64,000 nucleotides of DNA from Arthrobacter sp. ERGS1:01 (lineage in GTDB: Bacteria; Actinomycetota; Actinomycetes; Actinomycetales; Micrococcaceae). The stretch is taken from NCBI RefSeq assembly GCF_001281315.1, contig NZ_CP012479.1:3410001-3474000 (forward strand), in the 5' to 3' direction. The notes below the pieces were generated by a model that was given only the letters and a program-made list of their open reading frames with translations, had not been told where the DNA came from and did no database searches. Shown here piece by piece: positions 42,508 through 51,337 of the stretch; the first letter of the stretch is position 1; the number at the start of each line of letters is the position of its first letter. The position numbers and the translations under genes are program-made.

Positions 42508-44022
42508 TCAGGGAACGGTCGGCTGCGACCCGGTGTGGGCGGACGCACCCGGCACGGGTTTGTCCTGGCAGCTTGCCGCCGCGGCCGCGGTCACGTCGGA
42601 GTGGGCGGCCGGTTTGTTGATGATGCCAAGCGCGGAGATGACGCCGCCGGCCACGAACAAGACGGCCGCCACCACCATGACGCGCCGGAAGGAATCATAG
42701 TCGAGCACGCCGCCCAGGATCACCCCGGCCAGGGCCACGGCGATCAAGCCCGCCACCCGGGACACGGCGTTGTTGATGGCCGAGCCGATGCCGCTTTGTT
42801 CCTGCGGCACGGCGCCCAGGATGGCCGCCGTCAGCGGCGCCACCGTGATGGAAAGCCCCACGGCGAACACGATCTGGCCCGGCAGGATCTGGAGCCAGAA
42901 GTTGAACGGGGTGCCGGCCCGGGTCATGAGCAGGTAGCCGATCCCCGCCACCACGGGCCCCGCTGCCATGAACAGCCGCGGCCCGTACTTGCCCGCCAGC
43001 GTGCCGAAGGCCCCCGCCAGAAACAGGGAAATGACGGCGACCGGCAGGGATGCCAGCCCCGCCTGGGCGGGAGTGAACCCGGCGATCTCCTGCAGGAACA
43101 ACACCACCATCAGCTGGCCCAGCGACACGCCCGCATAGATGAACGTGGTGGCAAGGTTGCCCACGCCAAAGTTGCGGATCCGGAACAGCGGCAGCGGCAT
43201 CATGGGCTGGGGCGTGCGTTTTTCCCACCACAGGAAGGTGGCCAGCGCTGCCAGCCCGACGGCGAACGGCCCGTACACGGCCGGGTTGCCCCAACCCAAC
43301 CGGTCCTGCTCAATCAGGGCGAACACCGTTCCGGCCAGCCCGGCTGCGGCCAACGCGGCCCCGGTGAGGTCGATGCGGCGGGCCCGCCCCTCCCCCGGCG
43401 GCACGCTGGACGGTACCTTGCCCGCGGTGGCGGCTCCGGCGTCGTCGTTCGCTGCCTGCGGCAAGGACTGCGGCAGGGCCAGCCCGCGGAGCAGGATCAA
43501 GGTGGCGGCGATGGGCAGCACGTTGATGGCGAAGATGAACCGCCAGCTCGCGAATTCCACGAGCAGTCCGCCCACCAGCGGTCCGGCCAGAAATGCAGTG
43601 CCGGTCCAGGCCGTCCAGGAACCGATCGCCTTGCCCTGCGCAGGTCCGCTGAACGTGGAGGTGATCAGCGCCAGCGAACTGGGCACCAACAGGGCCGCCC
43701 CCGCCCCCTGCACGGCGCGCGCCACGATCAGCAGCAGCGCACTCGGCGCAAAGGCGCAGGCCAGGGACGCCAGGCCAAAGATCAACAGCCCGGCCCGCAG
43801 GATCCGCACCCGCCCAAAGCTGTCCGAGAGCGATCCGGCAATCAGGATCAACGAGCCGAGCGCCAGCAGATAGGCGTCGACAACCCACTGCTGGGTGGTG
43901 ATGCCGCCGCCCATCTCGCGGGTCATGGCGGGCAGCGCCACGTTCACGATGGCGCCGTCCAGGAACGCCACGAAGGATGCCAGGATGGCCACCCACAGGA
44001 CCCGTCGCTGCATGGGAATCAT
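42508..44022 (-). CDS. MFS drug-efflux transporter (DHA2/EmrB-QacA type)
   Basis: A 504-residue, 14-segment major facilitator. Motif A-like SLSDSFGRVRILRAGL, motif C-like AVQGAGAALLVPSSLALI, and the opening FLDGAIVNVALPAM are typical of proton-driven multidrug exporters. The first ATG (44022) overlaps the ABC permease stop as ATGA; a second ATG at 44013 has better spacing to AGGAAGGG. It is therefore the distal gene of an efflux operon with the NatAB-like transporter. The substrate is unknown. Confidence 0.88.
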   Translation of the reverse strand: MIPMQRRVLWVAILASFVAFLDGAIVNVALPAMTREMGGGITTQQWVVDAYLLALGSLILIAGSLSDSFGRVRILRAGLLIFGLASLACAFAPSALLLIVARAVQGAGAALLVPSSLALITSTFSGPAQGKAIGSWTAWTGTAFLAGPLVGGLLVEFASWRFIFAINVLPIAATLILLRGLALPQSLPQAANDDAGAATAGKVPSSVPPGEGRARRIDLTGAALAAAGLAGTVFALIEQDRLGWGNPAVYGPFAVGLAALATFLWWEKRTPQPMMPLPLFRIRNFGVGNLATTFIYAGVSLGQLMVVLFLQEIAGFTPAQAGLASLPVAVISLFLAGAFGTLAGKYGPRLFMAAGPVVAGIGYLLMTRAGTPFNFWLQILPGQIVFAVGLSITVAPLTAAILGAVPQEQSGIGSAINNAVSRVAGLIAVALAGVILGGVLDYDSFRRVMVVAAVLFVAGGVISALGIINKPAAHSDVTAAAAASCQDKPVPGASAHTGSQPTVP

Positions 44023-45239
44023 CCCTTCCTGGCAAATGCGGTGCGGAGTGAAAGCTTGCGCGAGTATTCGATGGAGCCGTAGCGGAACAGGTGCACGGCC
44101 ATGCGCAGGGCCAGCAGCCCGAAGACGAACAGCTCCACGATCACCAGGGCGGCGGACAGGCCGTTGAGCGAGCCAAAGCCGTTGCGGAGCATGGCCGTCA
44201 CGGGCGCCGTGAACGGGAAGAACGTGAAGATCTGCACGATCAGGGAGGTGGGGTCGCTGACCACCAGGGTCACGATGTAGAACGGAATGAACATCATGAT
44301 CATGACGGGGGCGAACACGGCGCTGGCATCCTTCGCGGTCGGCATGACGGCGCCAATGCTCACCAGCACGCCGGTGAACAGGATGAACCCGCCAATGAAC
44401 AGCAAGGCCCCCACGAGCAACGGCCAGAACTGGAAGGTGAGGTGGGAGAGGTCGAAATTGGGCATGCTCAGCTGGTCATGGAAGAACACATAGCCGAGCA
44501 CCATGGGGGCGGCAAACACCACCGCCTGCACGGCTCCCACGAGGAACAGCGAGATCACCTTGCCCACCACCAGGGTGGTCGGGTTCAGCGTGGTCAGGAT
44601 CATTTCCGTGACCCGGTTTTCCTTCTCCTCCAGGGTGGAGGCGAGCATTTGGTTGGCCAGCAAGATGATCACCACGTAAAACAGCACCAGGAACAGCAGC
44701 GGCGGCACCACGGTTTCCAGGCCGCCGGAGAGCTTGCCGTCCTTGAACGTTTGCGTGTTCGTGTTGAAGTTGCCCTGAACGGCGGCCGTCAGTTCGGCCG
44801 ATCCCACCTTTTGCTGGGCGGAAAGGACCAGCAGTTGCTTGGCCACGGCGTCGTAGGTGCCGTTGTTGAAGATGCCGTGGTCGGCGCCGTAGATCTGCAC
44901 GGGCTGGTTTTCAATGGTGGCCGGGTAGCTGAAGTAGGCGGCGAGCTGCCCGTCCTTGACCCGTTCGACGGCGGTGCCGGGGTTGGCCTCCAGGACTCCT
45001 CCCATGGCCTTGGCGATGTCCGGGTTGATCAACGTCGAGGCGTCCGTATAGGAGAAGGCGAGCTTGTTGTTCTTCTGCGCCTCCGTCAGGGAGTTCGTGG
45101 AGGAATTGCTGGCGAACACCAGCCCGAACACGATGGCGAGCAGGATGGGGACGGCCAGCGTGGCGATCCAGAAGCGGCGTTTCTTGATGGTCCGGGTAAA
45201 TTCAAAGTACACCACGGTGCCGAGGTTGTGCCGTGCCAT
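44019..45239 (-). CDS. ABC-2 type exporter permease (NatB-like)
   Basis: A 406-residue permease. A first hydrophobic segment at ~23-45 (FWIATLAVPILLAIVFGLVF) is followed by a ~150-residue extracytoplasmic domain and then five more segments. LEEKENRVTEMILTTL in the cytoplasmic loop is the hallmark of the NatB/YhaP group. It starts at an ATG two bases after the ATPase stop and ends overlapping the MFS gene. Family members export sodium, peptides or drugs; here it is undetermined. Confidence 0.87.
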   Translation of the reverse strand: MARHNLGTVVYFEFTRTIKKRRFWIATLAVPILLAIVFGLVFASNSSTNSLTEAQKNNKLAFSYTDASTLINPDIAKAMGGVLEANPGTAVERVKDGQLAAYFSYPATIENQPVQIYGADHGIFNNGTYDAVAKQLLVLSAQQKVGSAELTAAVQGNFNTNTQTFKDGKLSGGLETVVPPLLFLVLFYVVIILLANQMLASTLEEKENRVTEMILTTLNPTTLVVGKVISLFLVGAVQAVVFAAPMVLGYVFFHDQLSMPNFDLSHLTFQFWPLLVGALLFIGGFILFTGVLVSIGAVMPTAKDASAVFAPVMIMMFIPFYIVTLVVSDPTSLIVQIFTFFPFTAPVTAMLRNGFGSLNGLSAALVIVELFVFGLLALRMAVHLFRYGSIEYSRKLSLRTAFARKG

Positions 45240-45241
45240 GG

Positions 45242-46186
45242 TTACGCCACCGCCCCGTTGAGCGCCGGAACCGGGCGTTCGCCGTACACCTGGATGAAGA
45301 TGTCATCAAGGCTGCGCTTGGCCGCCACGAAGCCGCGCACCACCAGCCCGGAGTTGACCAGTTCGCGCAGGACGTCGGCCTCGTCGGCGGCGTCGTCCAG
45401 CGACAGCTCGGCATAGTTGTTCTCTTGCAGGGTCACTTGGTAGAGCGGTGACGCCGGGATGGTGCCGCTGTATTTGAGCCGCACGGTGCGCCCGCCAAAT
45501 TGGTTCTGCACCTCGTCCAGGGTGCCGTAGGCCTCGGACTTTCCGTCCTTGAGCAGGATGATCCGGTCGCACAGGCGCTCCACCTCCTCCATCTGGTGGG
45601 TCACCATCATGACCGTGGCGCCGGCTTTCTTGCTGTCCTCGATGATGTCCATCAGCAGCCGCCGGTTCACCGGGTCAAAGCCCTTGGTGGGTTCGTCCAG
45701 GATCAGCAGTTCCGGCTCGTTCATGATGGTCACGCCCAGCTGGATCTTTTGCTGCTGGCCGCCGGAGAGCTTGTCGATACGCATGTCCGCCTTGTCGGCC
45801 AGGTCCACCCGGTCAAGGTAGTCGCGGGAGAATTTCTGTGCGGCCGACTTGCTCAGGCCCTTCAACCGGCCAAAGTAGGTCATCACGTCCAGCACGGATT
45901 CCTTCTTGTACAGCCCGCGCTCCTCCGGCAGGTACCCGAGCCGTGCCCCGTAATCGTCGCTGAAGACCCGCCCGTTGATTTCCAGGATGCCCGCCGTGGG
46001 ACGGTAGATGCCCAGCAGCGCCCGGATCGTCGTCGTCTTCCCGGAGCCGTTGCTGCCCAGGAAGCCGAAGGTCTCCCCGCGGGCCACATCGAAGCTCAGC
46101 CCGTCAATGACCTTTTTGTCGCCGAACTGCATGTGAAAGTCTTGGATGTGGATCAGCGGCTGGTGGGTGGCGGGGTCATTGCTCAT
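45242..46186 (-). CDS. ABC exporter ATP-binding protein (NatA-like)
   Basis: A 314-residue ATPase partner of the permease. Walker A GSNGSGKTTTIRALL, Q-loop LPEERGLYKKESV (typical of NatA/YhaQ), signature LSGGQQQKIQLG, Walker B LLILDEPTKGFDP, and the switch His in MVTHQMEEVERL. The C-terminal ~85 residues form an accessory domain. The start is the ATG at 46186; there is no ribosome-binding site, but a -10 box lies six bases upstream, which points to leaderless transcription. Longer readings to 46498 are not supported. Confidence 0.9.
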   Translation of the reverse strand: MSNDPATHQPLIHIQDFHMQFGDKKVIDGLSFDVARGETFGFLGSNGSGKTTTIRALLGIYRPTAGILEINGRVFSDDYGARLGYLPEERGLYKKESVLDVMTYFGRLKGLSKSAAQKFSRDYLDRVDLADKADMRIDKLSGGQQQKIQLGVTIMNEPELLILDEPTKGFDPVNRRLLMDIIEDSKKAGATVMMVTHQMEEVERLCDRIILLKDGKSEAYGTLDEVQNQFGGRTVRLKYSGTIPASPLYQVTLQENNYAELSLDDAADEADVLRELVNSGLVVRGFVAAKRSLDDIFIQVYGERPVPALNGAVA

Positions 46187-46198
46187 GCGCCCAGCGTA
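46187..46198 (-). promoter_or_regulatory. Leaderless promoter of the NatAB-like operon
   Basis: -10 box TACGCT (46193-46198 on the minus strand), exactly six bases before the ATG at 46186. The same hexamer and spacing are found upstream of sir. The -35 is weak. Confidence 0.5.
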
Positions 46199-46307
46199 GC
46201 CAGTTATTGGTGCAAAGACACGCAAAGTTCGCCGCGGAACTCCCACGCCCCGTACGCTTGGATCGGCCAATCTTCGCGGCCGCCCCCACCACCCTTGGAC
46301 TGACTTC

Positions 46308-46952
46308 ATGACTTTCGACCTCGCCCTGATGCTTGACCTGCTGGGCGTCTTTTTCTTTGCCGTCTCCGGCTCGCTGCTGGCGGCCCGGAAGGGTTTTGAC
46401 CTGGTGGGTTCGCTGTTGCTCGGCTCCATGGTGGGCCTGGGCGGCGGCGTGGTCCGTGACGTCATCCTCAACGCCGGACCGCCGTCCGCGTTCTCCAACC
46501 CGATCTATCTGGCCCCGCCATTGCTGGCCGCGGCGCTCGTGTACTTCACGCCCCGCAACGTGGAACGCAGCCGCCGCTGGGTGCTGACGTTCGACGCCGG
46601 CGGGCTGGCCCTGTTTTGCATCACCGGCACGCTCAAGGCCCTCGACGCCGGCATGAACCCCGTGGCCGCGATCCTGCTGGGCGTCACGACGGCGGTGGGC
46701 GGCGGCATCCTGCGCGACGTCACGGCCAACGAGGTGCCCAGCGTCTTTGACCCCAAGGACCTCTACGCGATCCCCGCCTTTGTGGGCGCCGGGCTGGCCG
46801 CCGCATTGTGGCACCTGGGCTGGCTTAACCTGGTCACCGGGAGCATTGCCGCCGTCGTCGTCTTTGGGTTGCGGATGCTCAGCCGGCGCTTTGGCTGGCA
46901 CGCACCGCTGGCGGCCCGCAGCTGGGCGCGGCCGCGTTTCCGGCGCGGCTAG
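46308..46952 (+). CDS. TRIC-family (UPF0126) membrane channel protein
   Basis: A 214-residue membrane protein made of two similar three-helix repeats, each with the glycine-rich GGGxxRD motif (GLGGGVVRDVIL and AVGGGILRDVTA). Prokaryotic members of this trimeric intracellular cation channel family form potassium-permeable trimers; YadS homologs have also been linked to glycine uptake. The C-terminus is basic. Divergent from the NatA gene with a 121-base gap. Confidence 0.9.
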   Translation: MTFDLALMLDLLGVFFFAVSGSLLAARKGFDLVGSLLLGSMVGLGGGVVRDVILNAGPPSAFSNPIYLAPPLLAAALVYFTPRNVERSRRWVLTFDAGGLALFCITGTLKALDAGMNPVAAILLGVTTAVGGGILRDVTANEVPSVFDPKDLYAIPAFVGAGLAAALWHLGWLNLVTGSIAAVVVFGLRMLSRRFGWHAPLAARSWARPRFRRG

Positions 46953-46992
46953 GATTGAGGCTAAGTAGGTTCCGTTGGATTTGGAGAAGTTG

Positions 46993-47415
46993 ATGTCCGA
47001 GATTTTCGTGGAAAAGTTCCGTGGCCTGGTGCCGCTCTACCTGGAAGAGCCGTGGCAGGAAGCCGACGGGATCGCCATGGCGGACCTCGACGCCGTCTTC
47101 ACCGAGCTGAACCTCACGGTTCCGCAGGCCCTGCGCGAGTTCCTGCACGCCCTGGGCAATTGCGAGGACCTCATGGAGGCGTACTACTACTTCTGGGATC
47201 CCGAGGAGCTCGAAGTCCAGGACGGCTACCTGCTCTTCCTTGAGGACGAGGACGAGGCCTACACCTGGGGCGTTCGCGCGGACCAGGCCGACGTTCCGGA
47301 CCCGATCGTGTGGCGCCGCAACAATGCCACCGGCGCCTGGGTCAACGAGGAAGGCACCTTCAGCGAGTTCGTATTCGACATGCTGGACTGGGTTTTCAGC
47401 GACGACGAGGACTAA
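46993..47415 (+). CDS. Small acidic SUKH/SMI1-like protein
   Basis: About 140 residues, strongly acidic, no membrane segment. A start at 46993 has GGAG six bases before it; an earlier start at 46975 adds six residues. The pattern ALREFLHALGN, then YYFWDPEELEVQDGYLLFLED and TWGV, resembles the SMI1/KNR4 (SUKH) superfamily, whose bacterial members include immunity proteins and scaffolds. No toxin gene is adjacent, so an immunity role is unproven. It lies 40 bases after the TRIC-family gene and may share its transcript. Confidence 0.6.
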   Translation: MSEIFVEKFRGLVPLYLEEPWQEADGIAMADLDAVFTELNLTVPQALREFLHALGNCEDLMEAYYYFWDPEELEVQDGYLLFLEDEDEAYTWGVRADQADVPDPIVWRRNNATGAWVNEEGTFSEFVFDMLDWVFSDDED

Positions 47416-47426
47416 CCTCTTCTCCA

Positions 47427-47477
47427 CCACGGTGATCGAGCTTGTCGAGATCCAAGCCTGTCGAGATCCGAGCTTGG
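47427..47477. repeat. Dispersed 'VEPVET' repeat, degenerate intergenic copy
   Basis: GATCGAGCTTGTCGAGATCC followed by CTGTCGAGATCCGAGCTTG, two partial copies just before the terminator hairpin. Confidence 0.65.
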
Positions 47478-47480
47478 GCC

Positions 47481-47545
47481 AAAAACGCCGGGTTCCTTGG
47501 TGTGAACGTCTTAGTGACGTCCACACCAAGGAACCCGGCGTTTTT
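47481..47545. terminator. Perfect 24-bp-arm bidirectional hairpin terminator
   Basis: Arms 47481-47504 and 47522-47545 are complementary, start with AAAAA and end with TTTTT, and the loop contains a further ACGTC/GACGT stem. It separates the converging SUKH-like and discoidin-protein genes. Confidence 0.9.
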
Positions 47546-47559
47546 AGTTCTCCCTCAGC

Positions 47560-50500
47560 CTAGGAGTGGCTTGCCGCGGCCTTTCGACGCCGCAGCATCA
47601 CACCACCGAGGGCGATCAGCGCCAGGGCGGCTCCGCCGATCGGCAGCATCACCGGCGCACCCGTGTAGGCAAGATCGTTGCCGGGGGTGTTGTCGGCCGC
47701 TGTCGGTACGACGGCGGCCGCGCTGGAACTCGACTGCGTGGACGACGACACGGCGGGCTTCGACGTTGCCGGCGAGGTGGCCGTGCCGGTCGGCATAGCC
47801 GAGGCGGATGCGGTCGGGGAAGCCGTCCCGGTGCCGGTGGCCGTGGGGCTGTCCGTTGCCGTGGGAGTCTCGGTCGCCGTCGGGCTGTCGGTTGCCGTCG
47901 CGGTGGCCGTGGGGCTGTCCGTTGCCGTGGGAGTCTCGGTCGCCGTCGGGCTGTCGGTTGCCGTCGCGCTGGCCGTGGGGCTTGCCGTGTCCGTCGGGGT
48001 CGCCGTCGCGGTTTCGGTGGGCTCCACCGCCACGGCCTCCTTCAAGGCCAAGGTCTGCGCCTTCGCGCTGCCGCCGTCGCCGGAAGCAACGGTGGCGGCC
48101 GCAGCCAGGACCTTCGCGGCAGGGGTGGCCGTGGTGGCGTCCCAGCTGCGGACGGGTGCCGTCTGGCCGTGGTCGGCGCCTGCGGTCAGCGCAATGACCT
48201 GTCCGCTGTAGCGGTTGACCAACTTGAAGTCCCCGGTTGCGACACCCGCTTCGGTGGCTCCCGGAATCACGAACCACTGCTGCGCCGCCTGGCTGGGCGT
48301 TGCTGCCGGGGTGACCTGCAGCGGGGCGGCCCAGGCACGGCCTGCCGTGGTGTTTCCAACCCCCAGCAAGTCACCGGTGCCAACGTTGGCGATCGTGTAG
48401 GAGCCGTCACCGTTGGAAGCGAACGTCCAGGCGGCCGCATCCGAGTACGTGGCGCCATCGGTGAGCGTCGTGGCGGTGGATCCGTTGGCCTGCGCCAAAG
48501 TACGGTTCGCGCCGCTCGCGATGGAGTAGTTCTTGGACGTATCGATAACGGAGGCCGGAACGGTATTGTTCGGCTCGATGGAGACGTTCACGTACTCACT
48601 GGAGCTGCCGTTGGAGCAACCGAAGGAGCAGTAGGACCGGAAGTCCTTGCCGACGATGTTTGAGTTCGTGGCGTTGGCCGGATCGAGGAACCAGCGGTAC
48701 CAGGACGCCGTCGTGTACGAGCCGGTGTCACCGAGCAGGGTCCACTTCTGCGTTGCTAGGTCCTTCGTGGCGTAGTACTGCTGCGGGGCGTTTCCGCTCT
48801 GGTCCGGCACCTGCGGCTCACCAATGTAGAGGCCAAGGTAGGCGTTGTAGGTGATGTCCATGACGAACAACGGCGACGTGGCAGGCATGGTGCCGGCCGC
48901 AACCTGCGAGGCAACGGAGCCCGGGTTGTTCGGGTTGTATTCCTTCTCCACCGGGGTGTATCCGTTGGCGTTGGAGGCGTCAACGGGAACCACGTTGCTT
49001 TCCTTGCCGCCGAGTCCGGGCTGCGACCAGGTGCCGTTGTACCACTTGCTCCAGGTGCCGGGGGCCATCTTCCCGGAGATCGGGGCGCGGGCAACATGCT
49101 CGTAGAAGGCCGCCCAGCTACCGCCCTTGTTGACGATCCTCGAGCCGTAGTACATGTAGAAGTAGCCGCTGGCGGTGTCGGCGAAGAGGCGGGGATCGCC
49201 GTCGCCATAGTCAAAGGTGCTCTGCGGGAACGTGGCGGTGTCCCCGCGGACGGTGCTGTACGGCGTCGTCACGACCTGCGACTTGATGGTCCAGGTCTTG
49301 CCCTGGTCGGTGGAGACGGCGTAGTCGATCGCGTCGTAGTGTAGGCCGTCACCGAACGGTTGGGGCGTGAACTCGTTGTGGACCAGGCCGTACCAATTCC
49401 CGGTGTCCGGGTCGACCCACATCTGGGTCAGGTCGCAGTAGTTGGGCTGCGCGTAGCCGGATCCCGCCGGGGCCTTCGTGGCGGTCTTGCCGGTGGGGCT
49501 GTTGTTGCAACGGGCCGTGGTGTCGTTGTTCTTGTCCGTGGGGTCGTTCGGGTTCACGGCGTTGTTGATGGTGTCGGATGCCGTGGCGTCGTCCATGGTG
49601 TTGCCCGTGAAGAACGTCCACGTCCTTGAGTCGCTTGCTCCATAGAGCGAGTGGGCGGACTCGTAGTAGAACTTGCCGTCCTTGTCGATGAACGGGCTGG
49701 CGGAGGTGTCGTCGGGGTTGTCCCACGGGCCCTTCGACTTCACGTTCACGCTGTACGGCGGCGGCGTGATCGCGGGGCCGTTGGCGTAGGCGCGGAACTC
49801 CGATACGGAGGCCGTGTTGGCGCCGCTGATGGTGGTGTCGGCTTCGAGCTTGATGTAGCGGGCCGTTACCGGCTTGGCGAATGACACCGACTGTACCGCG
49901 GCATCGCTGGCAGGCTGCATGAAGGTTCCGGTGGTGACGGCGGTTCCCCAATCGCCGGTGGCCGATTGCGCAATGGCCGCGTTGTTGGTGGCGAAGACCT
50001 TGTAGTCCTTGATGGGACCGTCCGTCTGCTTCTTCGCGGAGTACTGCACGCCCGTCACGGGGTAGCTGGCACCCAGGTCCACAGCGAGCCAGTGCGGCAG
50101 TGCGGAGTTGTTGGAGGTCCACGCGGTGCCGGTGTCGCCGTCGAAGGCGTTCTTTGCGGCTCCGCCGGTTGCCTGTGAATCGGCGCCGGCAACCGTGTAT
50201 CCGGCGGCCGGGATTGCGGCACCTGCGGGCGGAACGTCGTCGGAGGTAAAGGCCTGGATCTCCGAGATCGCGACAAAGTTGGCGCCGTTGATCGTGGAGT
50301 CGCCCTCGAGCTTGATGTAGCGGGCCTTGACGGGTGCCGAGAACGTGACCGGCTGCTGTGCGGCGTTGCTCGCGGGCTGGGTGAAGGTGCCCGTTGCCAC
50401 TGCGGCACCCCAGTCGCCGGTGGGCGAGCCGGCCACCGCGGGATCGTTGGTTGCGAAGACCTTGTAATCCTTGATGGGGCCGTTGCCCTGCTTCTTGACC

Positions 50501-50826
50501 GAGTACTGGATGCCAGTCACGGTGTAGCTGGCGCCAAGGTCAACCGAAAGCCAATGTGGGGCCGGCGTGTTGAGTGAGGTCCACTCCGTGCTGACGTCGG
50601 AGTCGATGGCGCCCTTCGCGGTGCCGTCGAGCGACGGCGGCGCGGGGTATGCGGGCGATTCATTGTCGAACCCGGCAATGGAGTAAAGGTTCTCGGGAAT
50701 CGCGCTGCCCGGAGGCGGGCCGGCATCGGCGCTGGCCGGTGAGATTCCGAGGATTGGCGTGGCCAACAATGCGGCCACCGTCGCGACTGCGGCGATGGTG
50801 GCTTTGGTGGAATGAATACGAGTCAT
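47560..50826 (-). CDS. Large LAYTG-anchored protein with two discoidin domains and a probable glycan-active or lectin core
   Basis: A 1088-residue secreted protein. The signal peptide ends near GISPASA. Two F5/8 type C (discoidin) domains follow, at about 45-195 and 205-350 (each with TEWTSLN/TAWTSNN, HWLSVDLG/HWLAVDLG, ARYIKLE). A ~370-residue central region has blade-like repeats, including one Asp-box-like STDQGKTW and DGDPRLFADTASGYFYMYYG, reminiscent of sialidase or GH43-type propellers. Then comes a ricin-like beta-trefoil part (~740-880), a Thr/Pro/Ala/Ser stalk, and LAYTG at 1052-1056 with hydrophobic stretch and basic tail. It probably binds and perhaps cleaves complex glycans at the cell surface. 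The catalytic family is not assignable by eye. Confidence 0.8.
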   Translation of the reverse strand: MTRIHSTKATIAAVATVAALLATPILGISPASADAGPPPGSAIPENLYSIAGFDNESPAYPAPPSLDGTAKGAIDSDVSTEWTSLNTPAPHWLSVDLGASYTVTGIQYSVKKQGNGPIKDYKVFATNDPAVAGSPTGDWGAAVATGTFTQPASNAAQQPVTFSAPVKARYIKLEGDSTINGANFVAISEIQAFTSDDVPPAGAAIPAAGYTVAGADSQATGGAAKNAFDGDTGTAWTSNNSALPHWLAVDLGASYPVTGVQYSAKKQTDGPIKDYKVFATNNAAIAQSATGDWGTAVTTGTFMQPASDAAVQSVSFAKPVTARYIKLEADTTISGANTASVSEFRAYANGPAITPPPYSVNVKSKGPWDNPDDTSASPFIDKDGKFYYESAHSLYGASDSRTWTFFTGNTMDDATASDTINNAVNPNDPTDKNNDTTARCNNSPTGKTATKAPAGSGYAQPNYCDLTQMWVDPDTGNWYGLVHNEFTPQPFGDGLHYDAIDYAVSTDQGKTWTIKSQVVTTPYSTVRGDTATFPQSTFDYGDGDPRLFADTASGYFYMYYGSRIVNKGGSWAAFYEHVARAPISGKMAPGTWSKWYNGTWSQPGLGGKESNVVPVDASNANGYTPVEKEYNPNNPGSVASQVAAGTMPATSPLFVMDITYNAYLGLYIGEPQVPDQSGNAPQQYYATKDLATQKWTLLGDTGSYTTASWYRWFLDPANATNSNIVGKDFRSYCSFGCSNGSSSEYVNVSIEPNNTVPASVIDTSKNYSIASGANRTLAQANGSTATTLTDGATYSDAAAWTFASNGDGSYTIANVGTGDLLGVGNTTAGRAWAAPLQVTPAATPSQAAQQWFVIPGATEAGVATGDFKLVNRYSGQVIALTAGADHGQTAPVRSWDATTATPAAKVLAAAATVASGDGGSAKAQTLALKEAVAVEPTETATATPTDTASPTASATATDSPTATETPTATDSPTATATATDSPTATETPTATDSPTATGTGTASPTASASAMPTGTATSPATSKPAVSSSTQSSSSAAAVVPTAADNTPGNDLAYTGAPVMLPIGGAALALIALGGVMLRRRKAAASHS
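47841..47972. repeat. 66-bp direct duplication in the stalk of the discoidin protein
   Basis: Units 47841-47906 and 47907-47972 differ at one base near the end. Each encodes a 22-residue Thr/Ala/Pro/Asp/Ser segment based on TATDSPTATETP. A third, truncated unit follows. Confidence 0.85.
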
Positions 50827-51331
50827 GACCCTACCTAGTTACAACGTCATTAATGTGGGGAAGCGTGACTCACACTACATTCGTGTTATCCATAACACAA
50901 GTGTAATTACCCGATATTTCAAGCTGGGAATTAGCCGAATGGTTACCGAATGTTGACCATCCCATAGTTGGGGGCCACTCTTCGCAGGGCCTCATGGGGC
51001 GGCGGCGGGCCGGGGTGGGGTGTGGTCCCCGGGACAAGGGCAGGGGCGGGCGGCAAGTGAATCTGCCGGGCACGCCAAAAGCCGGGCGGGGGCCGGAACG
51101 GTCATTGGATGCCGCTGCGGACATAAAACGACGGTCCGGGGGTTGTTGTGGTGATTTGCCAGTGGCCGGCCACTGGCTAATCACCACAACAACCCCCGGA
51201 CCGACTGGGAAGCGGGTGGGGCCACAAGCGCGAGGGGCCCGTCGCGAGCTTGCGAGCGATGGGAGCGGGCGGGTGGGGCCACGCCCGCGAGGGGCCCCAG
51301 CCGAGGAACGAGGCTGGGGAGCGGGTGGGGA
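50827..51331. other. 505-base region without a gene: palindrome and GC-rich repeats
   Basis: The right-hand end flanks the polyprenyl synthase stop. Bases 50827-50990 are AT-richer than the surroundings and should hold the promoter of the discoidin-protein gene. Bases 51132-51203 are a 72-bp palindrome. Bases 51214-51331 hold two imperfect copies of a GC-rich dispersed repeat. Short frames here show no coding character. Confidence 0.6.
51132..51203. repeat. 72-bp near-perfect palindrome
   Basis: The outer arms of 25 bases (51132-51156 and 51179-51203, starting CGGTCCGGGGGTTGTTGTGG) are complementary. After one mismatched base, the inner GCCAGTGGCC/GGCCACTGGC continues the symmetry to the centre with no loop. 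On the minus strand it is followed by TCGTTTTATG and may terminate the menaquinone operon, but it is far longer than needed. Confidence 0.88.
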
Positions 51332-51337
51332 CTACAC
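51214..51337. repeat. GC-rich dispersed repeat, two imperfect copies
   Basis: GGGTGGGGCCAC begins each copy, followed by GCGAGGGGCCC, then a CGAGC/CGAGG segment and GGGGAGCGGG. It is related to the stretch inside cysD at 37643-37695. The second copy runs into the end of the polyprenyl synthase gene. Confidence 0.65.

Noticed and set aside
46993-47415. Immunity protein of a toxin system
   Set aside because: No toxin or secretion gene is adjacent, so only a SUKH-like family resemblance is reported.
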